A program made the translations under genes and the position numbers. A stretch of 64,000 bases of DNA from Delphinapterus leucas (lineage: Eukaryota > Chordata > Mammalia > Artiodactyla > Monodontidae), in assembly GCF_002288925.2 (NCBI RefSeq), contig NW_022098044.1:14493084-14557083 (forward strand), written 5' to 3'. Below the pieces are notes generated by a model. It saw only the letters and a program-made list of their open reading frames with translations, searched no databases and had not been told where the DNA came from. Shown in pieces: positions 1 to 12,569 of this stretch (its first letter is position 1; each line of letters starts with the position of its first letter).

Positions 1-23
1 TCTGCTAATTAAACGACTTTCAA

Positions 24-188
24 GACTTAGGAAATTATTCCTGATTGTCTGGAGGAATGGTGCCATGGGATCAATTAAACTAACACATTTTTTAAAACTT
101 AGATTTGAATCCATGTAAATCAGATGTACTAGTTAAACTGATCCCATGCTGCCATTCCTCCAGACAATCAGGAATAATATCCCAAGTC
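24..188. repeat. Long inverted repeat (59-nt arms, 47-nt loop)
   Basis: The arm at 24-82 is nearly the reverse complement of the arm at 130-188. By eye about 52 of 59 positions match, including a 19-nt perfect block around positions 42-60. The loop is 83-129. RNA from either strand would fold into a long hairpin. The family is not recognised. It could be a palindromic MITE or a local inverted duplication. Confidence 0.8.
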
Positions 189-310
189 CTATATATATAT
201 GTATATATATACACATACATACATATATATATGTAATATAAATATATATTTATATGAATACTTACGCATTTATATATAAGAATGAAATATATGTATATAT
301 ATTTTTTCAT
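189..310. repeat. AT-rich simple sequence, (TA)n/(TATG)n
   Basis: The stretch is almost entirely TATA, ATAC and ATATG units. Short reading frames through it (IYIYI-type peptides) are products of the repeat and not genes. Confidence 0.85.
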
Positions 311-957
311 TCTTATAAACAAACGGCCAAAACAATTGTGATGAGTATTAAGACTGGGTTAGGGCAGAGAAGTAGAAGAGATGTTAAAAGGTGGAAACAG
401 GAGAGAAGGGGTGATTGGGAGTCACGTATGTATGCGAGAAGGCAAGCATACTAGGGAAACTAAGACCAAGTCTACCTGAGACTGACACACAAATCCTTCC
501 TCTCTTGAGTTTTCATAATTGGTTTCCCTCCTGCATATAGGAGGACGGGAACACACACAAAAAACTATCATCTCTACCATCAGCTTCTCTCTCCTTGGGG
601 TTTATAAAATTTTGAAAATCTGCAAATGGTTATCAGGCTAGAAAAACCCAATAGGCCTCAGAGAGAATGCCCTCTGAGCACTACAAAGGTATGAGAGTGG
701 CTGTCTTTCCAACACTAGCCTTAAACAGACAGTTCTGGCTTCAGGGGCAGGGGCTGAGTCCAACAGAGTGACCCAAGGATACTTGGGTTTTGCTTAATTT
801 AAGGCCAAATAAACTAGAGAGAATGAAATTACAAAATAATTACATAAATAAAAGTTAATGTAAAAGTCCAAAACAAATGATGATTTTTATATAAAGCTTG
901 AGAGAATCTATTACTTAAATATATGTGCAGTATAACTATTACATAAATTTGAATAAT

Positions 958-1170
958 AATTATTTACTGGATACTCACCATGTGTGGGGCTCTATACTAA
1001 GTGATTTCGATGTATGATTTCTTTTATTCCTCACAACTATTTGCTTTAGTAGCTATTCTTATTCCCATTTTATAGATGAGAAAACTGAAGCTCAGTGAGG
1101 TTACATAATAAACTCAAGTTTCTAATTTAACTGATCTGGAGTAAGGGCCAGACTTTTTTTCTTTGTCTTT
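958..1170 (+). repeat. MIR SINE relic
   Basis: The diagnostic MIR core is readable: a 'cattttatagatgagaaa' block followed by 'ctgaagctcagtgaggtta'. It is old and diverged. Just downstream, 1195-1245 resembles the 3' end of a MER5A element ('ccaggtgattctaggtacag'). Confidence 0.75.
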
Positions 1171-1324
1171 GTTTTTTTCCCTTCTTCTTCTTCTTCAAGC
1201 TCTCCAGGTGATTCTAGGTACAGCTAGGATTCAATCCTATTGCTAAAAACTACAGAGCTGTTACTGCAGCTGGGGGCAGACAAATCAATAACAAGATAGG
1301 ACACAGGTAGCAATACTATAAAAA

Positions 1325-2060
1325 TGTGATAAGTTACACTTCATCAAAAATTTAAAAATTCAGTTCATCAAGACAGCATTATCAAAGTGAACAGGTAGCC
1401 ATAGAGTGGAAGAAAATATTTTCAAAATGTAAATCTAACAAAGGACTGGTATCCAGGATACATATATAGAATTTCTACTTCTCAACAACAAAAAGACAAA
1501 CGATCTAATTTTTTTAATGGGCAAAAGAGATGAACAGACATTCCATAAAGGAAGATACACACAAGTGGCCAATAAACACATGAAAATGTGTTTAACATAA
1601 TCATTAGGTGTCAAGGAAAAGCAAATCAGAAACACAGTGAGCTACCACTACATGCACACCAGAAATGCTACAGTCAAAGCAAAACAAAACAATTATACAT
1701 GTTGCTAAGGGCGTGGTGCCACTATAATTCTCATTCTTGCTGTTGAGAATAAAAAATGGTACAACCACTTTGGAAAAGGGTCTGGCAATTTCTTATAAAA
1801 CTAAACCTACACTTACGATATGATCCAGAAATTCCACTCCTGGGTATTCATCTAAGAGGAATGATAATATTTATATTTCATTTATATGAAGTTCTGAAAT
1901 AGGAAAAATTAACCTGTGGTAGAAAAAAATTAGAACAGTTGCTGCCTCTAGTGGGTTAGAGAGGAGACAGACTGGGAAGGGGCATGAGAAAACTTTCCAA
2001 AGTGATATATCCTTATGGGCATTTAGGTTACAAAGATGGGTGAATGCATTAATCAAAGGT
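1325..2060 (+). mobile_element. Old L1 relic, ORF2 C-terminus and part of 3' UTR
   Basis: 1325-1875 matches the end of L1 ORF2 by pattern ('aaatgggcaaaagagatgaa', then 'tgatccagaaattccactcc'). After a deletion, 1880-2060 matches an L1ME-type 3' UTR. It is full of stops and indels. The 3' UTR resumes at 2836 after an inserted younger L1. Confidence 0.7.
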
Positions 2061-2835
2061 CACTGAGGTAGAGCTGTTATAGAAAACAGTATGGAGGTTC
2101 CTCAAAAAATTAAAGGCAGGACTAACTGCCATATATGATCCAGCAATCCCACATCTGGGTATATATCCAAAGGAAATAAAGTCACTGTCTTGAAGAGATA
2201 TGTGCACTCCCATGTTCAAAGCAGCATTACTGACAGTAGCCAACATATGGAAATATCCTAAGTATCCAATGACAGATGAATGGATATAGAATTATTCAGC
2301 CTTGAAAAAGAAGGAAATCCTGCCACTTGCGATAACACGGATGCATCTTGAGGGCATCATGCTAAGTGAAATAAGCCAGACACAGAAAGACAAATACTGC
2401 ACGATCTCACTTAAATGTGAAATCTAAAAATGTCAAACTCATAGTAACAGGGAGTATAATGGTGGTTACCAGGGGCTGGAGGGGTGGGGAAAATGGGAAG
2501 ATGTTAGTCAAAGGGAACATACTTTCAGTTATGAGATGAGTAAGTTCTGGAGACCTAATATACACTATGGTCGCTATAGTTAATAATAAGGTACTGTATC
2601 CTTGAAATCTGCCAAGAAAGTAAATCTCAAGTGTTTTCTCCACACACATAAAAAGTAACTACATGAGGTGACAGATATGTTAGTTAGCCTGATTGTGGTA
2701 ATCACTTCACAATGTATGTGTGTAATATGTATGTAAGTATCATATATATGTGTGTTTATTTATATATATATAAAAACAACATGTCATACACCTCAAATAT
2801 ATATGATTTTTATTTGTCGATTATAACTCAAAGTT
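2060..2835 (+). mobile_element. L1 3'-end fragment nested in an older L1
   Basis: It carries the last part of ORF2 ('tgatccagcaatcccacatc') and an L1 3' UTR ('aagtgaaataagccagacac'). Its ends split the 3' UTR of the older L1, with a short 'tcaaag' repeated at about 2054 and 2829. It is 5'-truncated and non-coding. Confidence 0.7.
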
Positions 2836-3165
2836 GGGAGGGAAGTCATTGAATGGTACTCTTGAGACTGCATACTTCATTGTATGTAAATTTTATAAAA
2901 AAACAAAAAACAACAACCCTATAAACAAATACTGAATTCTAAGTATTTAGGGGTGAAGTGTATTGATATCTGTAAGTTATTTTGAAGTGCATCAAAGAAA
3001 TTAGATGAACTGGTAGGTGGAAGAATGAGAGACAGATGCATAACTATGTAACAAAGCAAATATAATAAAAAGTTAATTGCAAAATTTAGGTGGTGGATGT
3101 TCACTGCACAATTCTTCTAACTTTTCTGTTTCAGAATTTTTAAAATAAAATGTTGGGGAAAAAAA
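2836..3165 (+). mobile_element. Old L1 3' UTR, continuation
   Basis: The text after the nested L1 picks up the older 3' UTR ('tgcatacttcattgtatgta'). It ends in the L1ME-type terminus 'cttctaacttttctg...aaaataaaatgttgg'. Confidence 0.6.
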
Positions 3166-4429
3166 TGCCTGACTGGCTTTCTTAACCAGTGTTACACCAT
3201 ATAGGTATGATATAGATATGTATATAGAGAGGTGTAAACATTATATACACTTATATACACAGAAATATAGAAATAGCTATGCAGTTTATATCTTATTACT
3301 ATACCTGAAGGAATCATGCTTAATATTGCCAAAATAGCCCTTTAATTTTCATTCACTTACTCGTCAAATACTTATAAATTATTATCTATTATATTATACG
3401 CAGGACACTCTGCCACGTGCCTTGAAAATAAAAGCTCATATTTTAAAATCCTAATGTATGCCAATCACTTAATCCATTTATGTAAAATACTTTATTTAAG
3501 TATCTGATAGCAAGCATCAGCCCTGCTTCACAGTTCTGAAATTACAATAATTTCAATACTTATTCATAAGTGATTATAGTTTTTCTAATCTGGATTCTGT
3601 AAACATATTTACTTTTATCTCTAAAAGTTTAAAATAAAAGGTAAATTTCTGGCTTGGTGTTTAGGTACTTGAGAGCAAACTACAGCAATATAAAATAAAG
3701 GATTTTCCTTTAAGGGTTAGCATCTTAGAGGAGTTACTTTGATTTTCTTAATCAACTGTGGATATGTCTTATAACTTGGAGGAAAAAACAAGGTGTAAGG
3801 GCTTTACTTTATCTCTGGGAAAAGAGGCAGCAACTATCAGTATTTTCTGTGGCTTTCAATTATCCTTTTGGATAACAGAGTGGCCCAGATCGTGTATTTT
3901 ATGATCACACTTTTCTTTCTTAGCTAGTGCCAGAAAGCATCCTAGGATTTCTTCTCACGTTAAAAACAAAATTTAAATTTTATGCTGTTGATCTATGGAA
4001 AAAAAGAACTTAGAAATGAGCAAATATCCATAAGAATAAACATGAAGCTCACAACACTCACCAAAGAGTCATACTTGCCAGGAGGCAGGCACACTGAGTG
4101 GAAACATAAGATTAAGTGGAAAGTTCTGACAAACATCGCAGGCTAATGTTAAAGAGACCTCTGTTAAGGCCAGAGTCACACAAGTGGCTGCAGGAAGTGA
4201 CCTAATGCACCACTCATGGTTCGCAGAAAAGGATGTTGCAATGCCTTGCCTACAGATTATTTTTTAGAGAAGGGAGAGTGGGAGGGCTGGAGCCTGAGAA
4301 GAAACTCTGGGACAGTCTGATGTTTCACAGTACATGTTGTGTGGATGACCACAGAGGAAGGCTTTTAAGGAAGTAGCTGATGGCCTGTCTGCCACTGCCA
4401 TGCTTCTATATAAAGCACTGGTTATTAAA
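3166..4429. other. No recognised feature
   Basis: AT-rich sequence with no supported exon and no clear repeat. Probably intronic or downstream of the minus-strand gene. Confidence 0.5.
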
Positions 4430-4690
4430 GCAGGTGTCTGGAGGTTGAGAGCAAAATAACAGAAAATGAACAGATTTCAGAGTTAGGGCTACGTACAAAT
4501 CTCAGTTTTGTTACTTACCAGCTGAGTAATTTTGAGTAAACCTCTTTACCAATCAGAGCCTCTATTTCCTCAGGAGTATAATGAAGATAGAACCACCCAC
4601 CTTGCAGGGTTGCTGGGAGCATGAAATGTGATCATACTTTAAAAATTCTGTTCAGTGCCTAGTATAAAGTAAGCATCTTGTACACATGAG
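4430..4690 (+). repeat. MIR SINE relic
   Basis: It follows the MIR consensus order: 'ttgttacttaccagctgagt', 'ctctatttcctcaggagtat', 'ttgcagggttgctgggagca' and 'cagtgcctagtataaagtaa'. Confidence 0.85.
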
Positions 4691-4827
4691 TCTGTCTGTC
4701 TCCTTTTCCCTTCACATGTAAACCCTGGGTTTATGAATGCTAGAGAAAACATTATTGCAAAACCTTTCTGTCACTAACAACAGTGGTAGAGCGGAGACAC
4801 TAAGAGGAAGGACCCTCCAAATCTCAC

Positions 4828-4894
4828 CCCAGGCCATCAGACATTCTTCTGTCAGCATGAAGAGGTGAAAGTGCATCCGCCATTTCTCGACTTC
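4828..4894 (-). CDS. Candidate exon of the minus-strand gene (weak)
   Basis: Read on the minus strand, an AG acceptor precedes a 67-nt segment that ends in a GT donor (gtgaga). It starts in phase 0, which fits the phase-0 end of the exon at 6625-6761, and its only frame considered is open: it begins EVEKWRMHFHLF and ends in LMAWG. The pyrimidine tract before the acceptor is poor. A competing acceptor with a much better tract lies at about 5695. This may be a chance open segment. Confidence 0.25.
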
Positions 4895-6624
4895 CTGAGA
4901 CACTCCAGTACGAAATGTTGGTCAAAGTTTATTCAGGGATATGCTTCAACCTTTAAAAATTGTATCTGTCCAGTCATCCTGAAAAAACTGCCAAATCTAG
5001 CACTGGCCATTTGTATGAACAATCTCCTAAGTGCTTTTGGCAGTTCGAATAATTAGGTAAAATGTAGTAAATTCTAATTCTCCTTAGCTAGGAAAATCAT
5101 TCAATTTAGTAACCAGAAATAACTATCATTCTGCAGAGATGGTAACGCCCAGGGCAAGCTGTCACGCACCTAGGAGGTTCAAGCAATTATTTCTTAACGG
5201 AGACTTTGCAATTTGTTAAAAATTTCTTACTAAGAAAATTTTCACACATATATAAATGTTTAACAAATCCTCATGTATCCATGACCCAGCTTCAGTGATT
5301 ACTGATGACTGTTTTAAAGCTGGAACTTAGAGATATTATCTAATTTATTTATCTCGGATAAAAGCAATACATTTTTAAAGACATGCACCTTCGGAATGGT
5401 ATTCCCCTTGGGGGGAGGTGGACACTTTAGGAGTCCTTACAATGAAAACCTCAAAATCACAGTGGAAATTACCTAAATTCTGTTGGTTAAAAAAAAAAAA
5501 AAGAAGATCATATTGGTGTCCCTCTCCCTAAATAACTTCGGAGAAGGACAGATCCTCCCAGTTGTGTGGACTTTTTACTTTACAGAATCCCTTCTATGAG
5601 TAACAATGCCATGAGTCTTTCCAAGGCCCTCTGGAAGACAATGACCACAAGGAAAAGGGCGAAGGGAGGCCAAGCAGGCATACGAGAGCCACTGAGCAAA
5701 AATGAAGGGAAAGTGAAAGTAAATGCACAGAGGCTTAAATACATTCCAGACCAGAGTCCCAGAACGGTAAGCCTTCTTCTAGTGTAACTTCTAAACCCAG
5801 CATCATCACGCTGCCTTGGAGAACCCAAGCAGCCACTAACCCCAACTGCTCTCATCACTTCTCCAAAGTCATCGTGAACCCTCACAAAGGCACCTGCACA
5901 GCTGCCATGTTTCTGCCCCCTCAACCGCTCTCTATTTTAAAGACAAGCACTTGTGGCATATAACTGAGTACCATTTGCTGATCCTGCTGTGGGAAAGGCC
6001 TCTATTCTTCTTAGGAGACAAAACCAACCTTGCTGCAACCAGATACAAACATAAGCAAAAGAATGCAACAACCCCCCCCCCCCGCCGCCAACACACACAC
6101 ACACTCTCTCAGAGCTTCAAATTATATGAAAACACGAGGTGATTCATGTGGATGGGCTTGGCTTTTCACTAGTGAGAAAGCTTGGATTCCTGAGCAGAGC
6201 TCTAGAAACTTCCAATTAAGCAGGCTCCATGAGGACAGGTGACATCACGAAGCTCAACAGCGAGCTTCAGGCCTAAACACATTAATCAGAAGGCTCTGTG
6301 GTTAGTTTATACACATGACGTCATACAGTCTGAGCTGTGGTTCCTTCCTGCCCCCTGAGAAGTATTCACTGTCATCTGATTTAATTCACAATAAAGGAAC
6401 TTCCATTTCTTTAGGCTTCAATGTGAGCTTCAAAACCTGTACGTAACCAGCCATGATTCTACAGAAAATAAAGTGGCCAAGGCCTCTTTCTAAGGCCTGG
6501 CAACCTGGAGCTTCATTCTCTGAAAGGGGGCATTTACACTTCTCTAAGACCTGAAGAGAAGCCCTGTAAGGCTAGTAGGAGTCACATCTTACTAGCAGGA
6601 GTCACACACTGAGTCCAACAGTAC
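4895..6624. other. Intronic or flanking sequence with simple repeats
   Basis: Mostly unassigned. 6072-6110 is a poly-C, (CA)n and (CT)n simple repeat. 5586-5766 is flanked by plus-strand splice-like signals and is treated in the findings. No other feature is supported. Confidence 0.5.
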
Positions 6625-6761
6625 CTTGGAGAAGATAATGCTGTCCACTTCTTCACTGGGTGAGTGGAAGAGGTCAGAATCACTCCCAGATTCTCTTTTA
6701 AGGACACCTTGTTTTGAGGCACACTCTCTGCTCAATCCAACATCCAGGAAGTTATCACATT
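6625..6761 (-). CDS. Coding exon, unidentified minus-strand gene (most downstream secure exon)
   Basis: A 137-nt exon with a strong acceptor (tttctttttcag) and a GT donor (gtactg). It begins in phase 1: the last G of the exon at 11810-11885 plus AA gives Glu. It then encodes CDNFLDVGLSRE and later a Ser/Asp/Glu-rich stretch containing ESGSDSDLFHSPSEE, ending in phase 0 at IIFSK. Acidic serine clusters of this kind are typical casein-kinase or proline-directed kinase targets; that is inference. There is no recognisable fold or catalytic motif. I cannot name the gene. The reading is supported by phase agreement with five upstream exons. Confidence 0.8.
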
Positions 6762-8300
6762 CTGAAAAAGAAAATTTATTCAACCACTGCTTTAAAAAAA
6801 AAAATCAGTTTCTTTTCATTCCAGCCTTTTAAATCAACCAACTGATCAATCTCCCTCCCTCCTCATACTAAGAAGCTGTAAAGGACACAGTCGAATTAGT
6901 AGCTTTTAATTCTCAGTTGATACAGTTACTACAGGACAAGCATGAGTTTGTCATGTAAACCACAGGTACAGAAAGATAAAACGATGATTTAGAACCGTAA
7001 TTCCACCTATGTATTTAAATAATGATCTTTTCCTCCTGGTAGTTATAGAATTTATTTCTTTTGCTACCAAAATCAGAAGTTCCTTATTAGGAAACTATGT
7101 GATAGGATTTGTGGGCAATTTCTGTTTTTGAGACTTAAGTTCTTTCTGGAAACTTGTTACTTTATCAAAATACCGAGATAAAAGACAAAGGGGGAGCATA
7201 ACTAATAAAATATACCTGTGTATTAAACTCACGGGTTCTATTAAGCAATAACAGAAATATAACTATTTAAATTCTCCTACCTTTAATAGATCTGACATTG
7301 GATGAATAATGTGATGAAGAAAAATATATAATCTAGAATCTGTTTTCAGTTCAACAACTAGGATGTGGACTCTGGTGAACCAGACAGAGAGGGCCTTGAT
7401 AGAAATATTACATTGGTACATCAAGGGGTTCTAAAGATTTGTATGCTTAAATTAGCAAAGTATTTAACCCATTCTCTTCTTTAACTCTGTAAACAAAAAG
7501 GACATGTGACCTGATAACAACAGAGAGAAAAATATCTCTATGTACATGGTGAAACCAAGTAAGACATCAACCTCCTTCAAGAAGTTTTGAAGAATGAAGC
7601 GTTTCCATTCTAGTTAGCATTAAGCATGATTTGGAAAAACATACGTATGTTTATCAAACCTGCAGGTGACACTAAGTGATGAGGGACAGAGTAGATAACC
7701 TGGCTACCTAGCAGTTCATGAGAACTCTACCTGGAGGTTTTGCTTGAAAGCAAATTCAAGAGGAGTTCACAATACAAGGTTATGGCAAAACAAACAAATA
7801 CTAATAGTTTTAGGCTCTATTAATAGACAATGCACCCAAATCCAAAATGGGGACAGTCTGGCCAGTATGTGCCACCAACACTGCACCTATACGGTTGTGT
7901 TTGTTCCTAAATATTGATAAATTAAATTAAAACACTGATAAACAAAATTGCATGCATGGTAATGAGGTGACCATGAGTGGAAACACCTGAGATACATTCA
8001 GGTTGCAGAGGAGCTTGAAGAAAATGTGTCTGAGGATGGCTGCAGATTTGCCCTGTGCCATTCAGGAGGGAGAACAAAGCCCGCCAAGTGGAAGCCAGAG
8101 CTTCACTATAACGGGGCTTCAGGCCATAGGCTGGCAGCCTTATAAAGTCATGAGGCTCGTTCACCAGAAGGGCTGGAGCAAAGGCTGAGTGACCGTGGCA
8201 AGACATTTCAAAAAAGCTGTCTGCACAGAAGTGGAAGTGGAGACTGAACTAGACGACCCCTAATGTCTCTTTTAATTCTTATAGTCTATGCTTAGACAAT

Positions 8301-8344
<44 letters not shown>

Positions 8345-9480
8345 ACAGGTCTGTGTTCAGAGATAATGAGAAGAGGAAGTTTTTCTTATCTAAATTAACT
8401 AATAACTGATCATCAATCAATAAATAATTTGCCCTGCATTAGCCAGGAATCTTAGAGGAAGGGTCAAAGAGGCACTGCACTGATACAGGTCATGAATCAC
8501 TTGTCAATAAAATTACCTTTTCTATTAGTTAGGCATTTGACTAGGTACTGGGAATTATCCAAATAAAAAGAGATGCCTAATGTTTGTGTCTATGTGGAGG
8601 GGGGGAGTAGTTTACAATTTTGTAGTAGAAATGAATATATTAAGAGGTAATTTCAACACAGAAGTACAGAAAGGATGCCACAGGAATAAAGGCACGGCCC
8701 ACAGATTAATCTGAAAATGTTTCAGTTAAAGAAAAAATTACCTTGGTCCATTTCAGTCTTGGTCCAAACTATTTCTGAGTGTGTTAGTTAATGGGAATAG
8801 CCTTGCCTTTTAAAGACTGGAAATCATGGGGATTCTGGAGTTCTGGTCCCTTTTTTCCCACATCCCAGAGTATGTACTAACTTAGGTGGAGCTGGTGGCT
8901 GTGATTTTTCTACTTGTTCCCCCCACACCTTTTCCCCGCTTGGAAAAATCAAAAACTCCACTCCATGGATGAGGGGAAAGTAGGGGGACTGGCCAAGGAA
9001 AGAAAGGGCTGCCGCAGCAACTATGCTAAGGTGCTAGCTGTCCAGCTGGCAGTCAAACAGACCACGTCCCAATTCCAGACCTGGAAAACAGAGCAGCTTA
9101 AGACATTCTAATGGAAAATCCACGGGGAAGATCCGGACTCAGCCTTGGTAGGAATACCTCACCCAGAAAATAAATCCAAGCCAGCACTACAAGGGACCAC
9201 AAACCAAGTCTGGGATGAGAATCTGCTGCTGTGATACAATGTTGGTTGGTGAGCTGGGGAGGAGGGAAACTATGAAAATGAGGAACAAGGGAGAGAAAAG
9301 GACCTTAAGCCATTATGAAACCCCACAAATGGAAGTGGGGGGACCCTAAGGCAGGGCTAATCTATACCCCATTTCACATGTGTTGACAAGTTTTCAAAAT
9401 GGATAAAATCTTTCCTTTCTTCTTACATGCCCCCCTTCCTAAGGAATAAAGTGGAGCAGCAAACAAAGGCATAAACAGGA
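6762..9480. other. Intron with a (GT)n microsatellite and weak old repeats
   Basis: 8303-8345 is a (GT)n run of about 20 units. 8180-8290 resembles the tail of a MIR3-type element ('gaactagacgacccctaatg'). 8540-8700 looks like an old interspersed repeat of uncertain family. No exon is supported. Confidence 0.5.
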
Positions 9481-9484
9481 ATGA

Positions 9485-9725
9485 ATGATCACTGGTTTCA
9501 GAGTGAGGCTGATGTGGCTCAAATCTGGATCCGAATACTTATAGCAAAAAGATCCCAGGCAAGAAGGAATTTGACCCTCTAAGTCTCCATTTCCATACCA
9601 ATGAAATGGGATGATTTGTACCCCCCTAAAATAGTTGTAGGGATGGTGAGAAATAATTTATATATATAGTAACCAGAACTCCGCCCCTGAGTACACAGCA
9701 GGCATGCGATAAACATGCCTAATGG
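9485..9725 (+). repeat. MIR SINE relic
   Basis: Degenerate but in MIR order: 'tctccatttccataccaatg', 'aatgggatgatttgtacc', 'gttgtagggatggtgagaaa' and 'cacagcaggcatgcgataaa'. Confidence 0.65.
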
Positions 9726-11270
9726 AGTTAAGGCTTCATTAACCTGTAACGTGTGATTTGACAAGTATCCAGTAAGGACATTACACTTTGAGGTGGGCCA
9801 ACCCCATTTTATGACCCATATATAAATCTGTCTATAACTTTTGTGTCCTGAGCCACTAGCTTTTTAAAAGCTAGCAAAATGTGCACTTTTAAAGTGCCAT
9901 CTGGTCTTTTAGGTTTCAATTATACATATGTAAACAAATTATAGTTGGGGAAGGGTAGGAAAACTTACCAGCAGCCCACTCACTGGGCTTTGCTGAACCA
10001 TGTTAATCATAATGCATCTGTTATTTATTCCTATTTAAATAGGTTTGCATTTATCCTGGATTGAAGAGTATACAAAGTGATTTTAAATGTTACTACCTTA
10101 TTTAGCCTAACACTATTGCTCTCTTGAGCTGTGTTTAAAAGTAAAAGAAAGAAACCTACATGACTGAAAGTACCTAGAATTCACAAAACAATATGCCTAA
10201 AATAAAAATCTCAGGTCTGAAGTTCAGAAGCATAATCCAGATCTTGGGTTTTGATAAATTGAAGTTTAAAAAGAATCACTCTAAAAAAACCAAAGTCTTT
10301 TGGGGGCTGGGGTATGGAGAAGGTCAACAAAATTCAAGATTATGCCCTGGGGAAAATGCTCAGGGGTTCAAAATACATTTCCTTAAACGAGTAAAATAGA
10401 CTGCAGCATGTGAAGAAACTTCCTGTGAATATTCAAATTATGAGGCAACCTCTACACAGCAGACAATTTCACTGCCTGAGTGGTTGAGAGTAATTACACT
10501 TTTAGAAAAAGCCCCAAACAGCTTAAAGAACCAAAACATAGTAAGTACTATACTTTTAAGTAGAAGATTCTAGGGGGAGAGATAGGGAAAATGTAAGTTA
10601 CATCTGTGAACAAGGTCAGTCTTATAATATTCGGAGACCCGAAACACAACTACAGCATAATAATATCCTTTAACCTCTTTCTCCACGTGAGAGAAAAACA
10701 GAAAAAAGCTTTTCATATTTGTTCTGACACTTCCTTTGGAGCAAAGTCAGAGGACTGAGAATCAGTAGGAAACTTCTCTGGAGATAGAGGATTTGAACCA
10801 TCTGTCTTTAAATTTAATACTACTGCAGGACATCCACAGCTAAACTGTCTCTAAAAGACCAGTAAATGAAAACTCGGTAATTTTTAAAGCAGGTCAGTGA
10901 AAATTGGAAAGGTTAACAGAGGTTTTGTTGGGTAAAGTCGACTCAAGAGCCCAAAATGCAAGTTACCAGCTGCAAGAACAGGCACACAGACTTCAGTTAC
11001 TCACCAGGTCATTCGGACTCTTCCCTTAAGAAAGGCCAGTAAGGCTTTAGGGATGGAAGACAATAGAGCACATAGACATTAGGGAACGTACCTTACGTCA
11101 CAGTGAATTAGTGGCTAAACTTGGATAAAAAGTTGGGATTCCTAACTAACCACAGATCATGTGCTGTGTCATTAACCAGCAAGGTCTTAAGAGAATTTTA
11201 CCCTCATCCAATGTTACTAATACCTCATGGGTGCTTAAGGAAAGACTCAATTGCTGACAATACTTCCAAA
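9726..11270. other. Intron, no recognised feature
   Basis: No exon or repeat could be supported in this stretch. Confidence 0.5.
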
Positions 11271-11272
11271 GA

Positions 11273-11455
11273 TTATGGCTCTCAATCTTGGCTACAAAGC
11301 AGAGGAACCAAGGGAGCCTTTAAAGATTCTGATGCCCAGACCACACCCCAGTCCAATTAAATCAGAATCCCTAGGGGCAGGACCCAGAGATCACTACATT
11401 TTTAAAGCTCCCTAGGTAATTTCAATGTACAGCCAAAATCGAGAGCCCCAGGACT
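11273..11455 (+). mobile_element. MER5A-like hAT non-autonomous element
   Basis: The ends are 'ggctctcaatcttggc' and 'aaaatcgagagcccc', which match the hAT-Charlie inverted terminus (CAGTGGTTCTCAA) with mutations. The interior shows the MER5A signature 'ccaattaaatcagaatccct' and 'agctccctaggtaatttcaa'. Ancient, non-coding. Confidence 0.8.
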
Positions 11456-11809
11456 AGTCCTTAATAATACATATTTATAGTTTTACCATAATAAGAAACC
11501 TTTATCACATGTACATATATGCACAGCACATACGCCTTCACAGATGAATTAATAAATCATAAAGCCACATGTGAAAACTTAATACTGAAGTGAAATTTAG
11601 GTAATTACGTGTTCATTTTCAACTGTGAGACAAAATGCCTACAAACCCAAATCACATACACCCCTTCTTCTGATTTATCCCATTAATGCTCATGAAGGAC
11701 AGACCTTGAAATCAAACAATCTGTTATTAGAGTGGGAATGTGGCTCTAGAAAATGGACATTTTGGATGAGTTATTCAAGCAAATTGGAAGTTGGAGAATC
11801 CCCGCATAC

Positions 11810-11885
11810 CTGCGCTCTGCGTCGGAGCCAAGAGAGATGCTGCATCTGGGCATGGCTCAATGGCACACCAACTTTCTCGGTTTAT
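11810..11885 (-). CDS. Coding exon, unidentified minus-strand gene
   Basis: A 76-nt exon with a very strong acceptor (ctttttctttttcttcag) and a GT donor after GCAG (gtatgc). Only one frame is open. It begins INRESWCAIEPCPDAAS and ends with Ala plus one G, which completes a Glu codon with the next exon. It follows the phase-0 end of the exon at 22201-22258. Two cysteines flank a short Ile-Glu-Pro run, but no domain is recognised. The intron upstream of it contains the large nested L1 complex. Confidence 0.8.
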
Positions 11886-12260
11886 CTGAAGAAAAAGAAA
11901 AAGAGATTGACCTTCAGACAGTGAAGTAGTGTGGGATGTTTATACAGCGGTTGCAAGTATATCTACCACACCAACACTCCTATCTTTTCCTTTAATATTT
12001 TATTGCAAAGTGGGTAAAATTATGTCAAGAAAAAACCTTTTTCACAACACAACAAGGCAATCTATACTCAATTAAGACTCTAAAGAAACTGTCAGTAAAA
12101 GTTAGGCATATAAAAACAAAAGGAAAAAAGATATACAAAGAGGAAGATCATGGTGCAGGCCAATGGTGAAATAAAAAAGAAAAATAAGTTAACAGGTGAA
12201 AAGGATCAAATATTGAAATATGCATTTCACATCCTAGGTTGCAACTCAGAAAATGCAAAT
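11886..12260. other. Intron, no recognised feature
   Basis: A-rich sequence without supported features. Confidence 0.5.
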
Positions 12261-12261
12261 A

Positions 12262-12475
12262 TAATTCCTATTTGTTCAAGAATTACTGTATGTTGGGCAT
12301 CAGGTTAAGAATTCTACATATATTATTGCATTTAATCCCCACACTAGCTCCAAGAAGTTTGTAATATCTCTATCCAAAGAACAGCTACGCTTAGAGGAGT
12401 TGCTAAGGTAATAAATGGCAGGACTGGGAATGGAATACAAACTTACGTGATTCTAAAGCATATTAAGAAGCACAT
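12262..12475 (+). repeat. MIR SINE relic
   Basis: It contains 'attattgcatttaatcccca', 'atctctatccaaagaacagc' and 'taataaatggcaggactggg', in the order of the MIR consensus. Confidence 0.7.
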
Positions 12476-12569
12476 ACACCCGCCTTAAAACATTTTTTTA
12501 AAATTTAGCCTTTACAACTCCAAACCATCTTAACATTATGACTTTCTACTTTCATTAGATTAAAAATAA

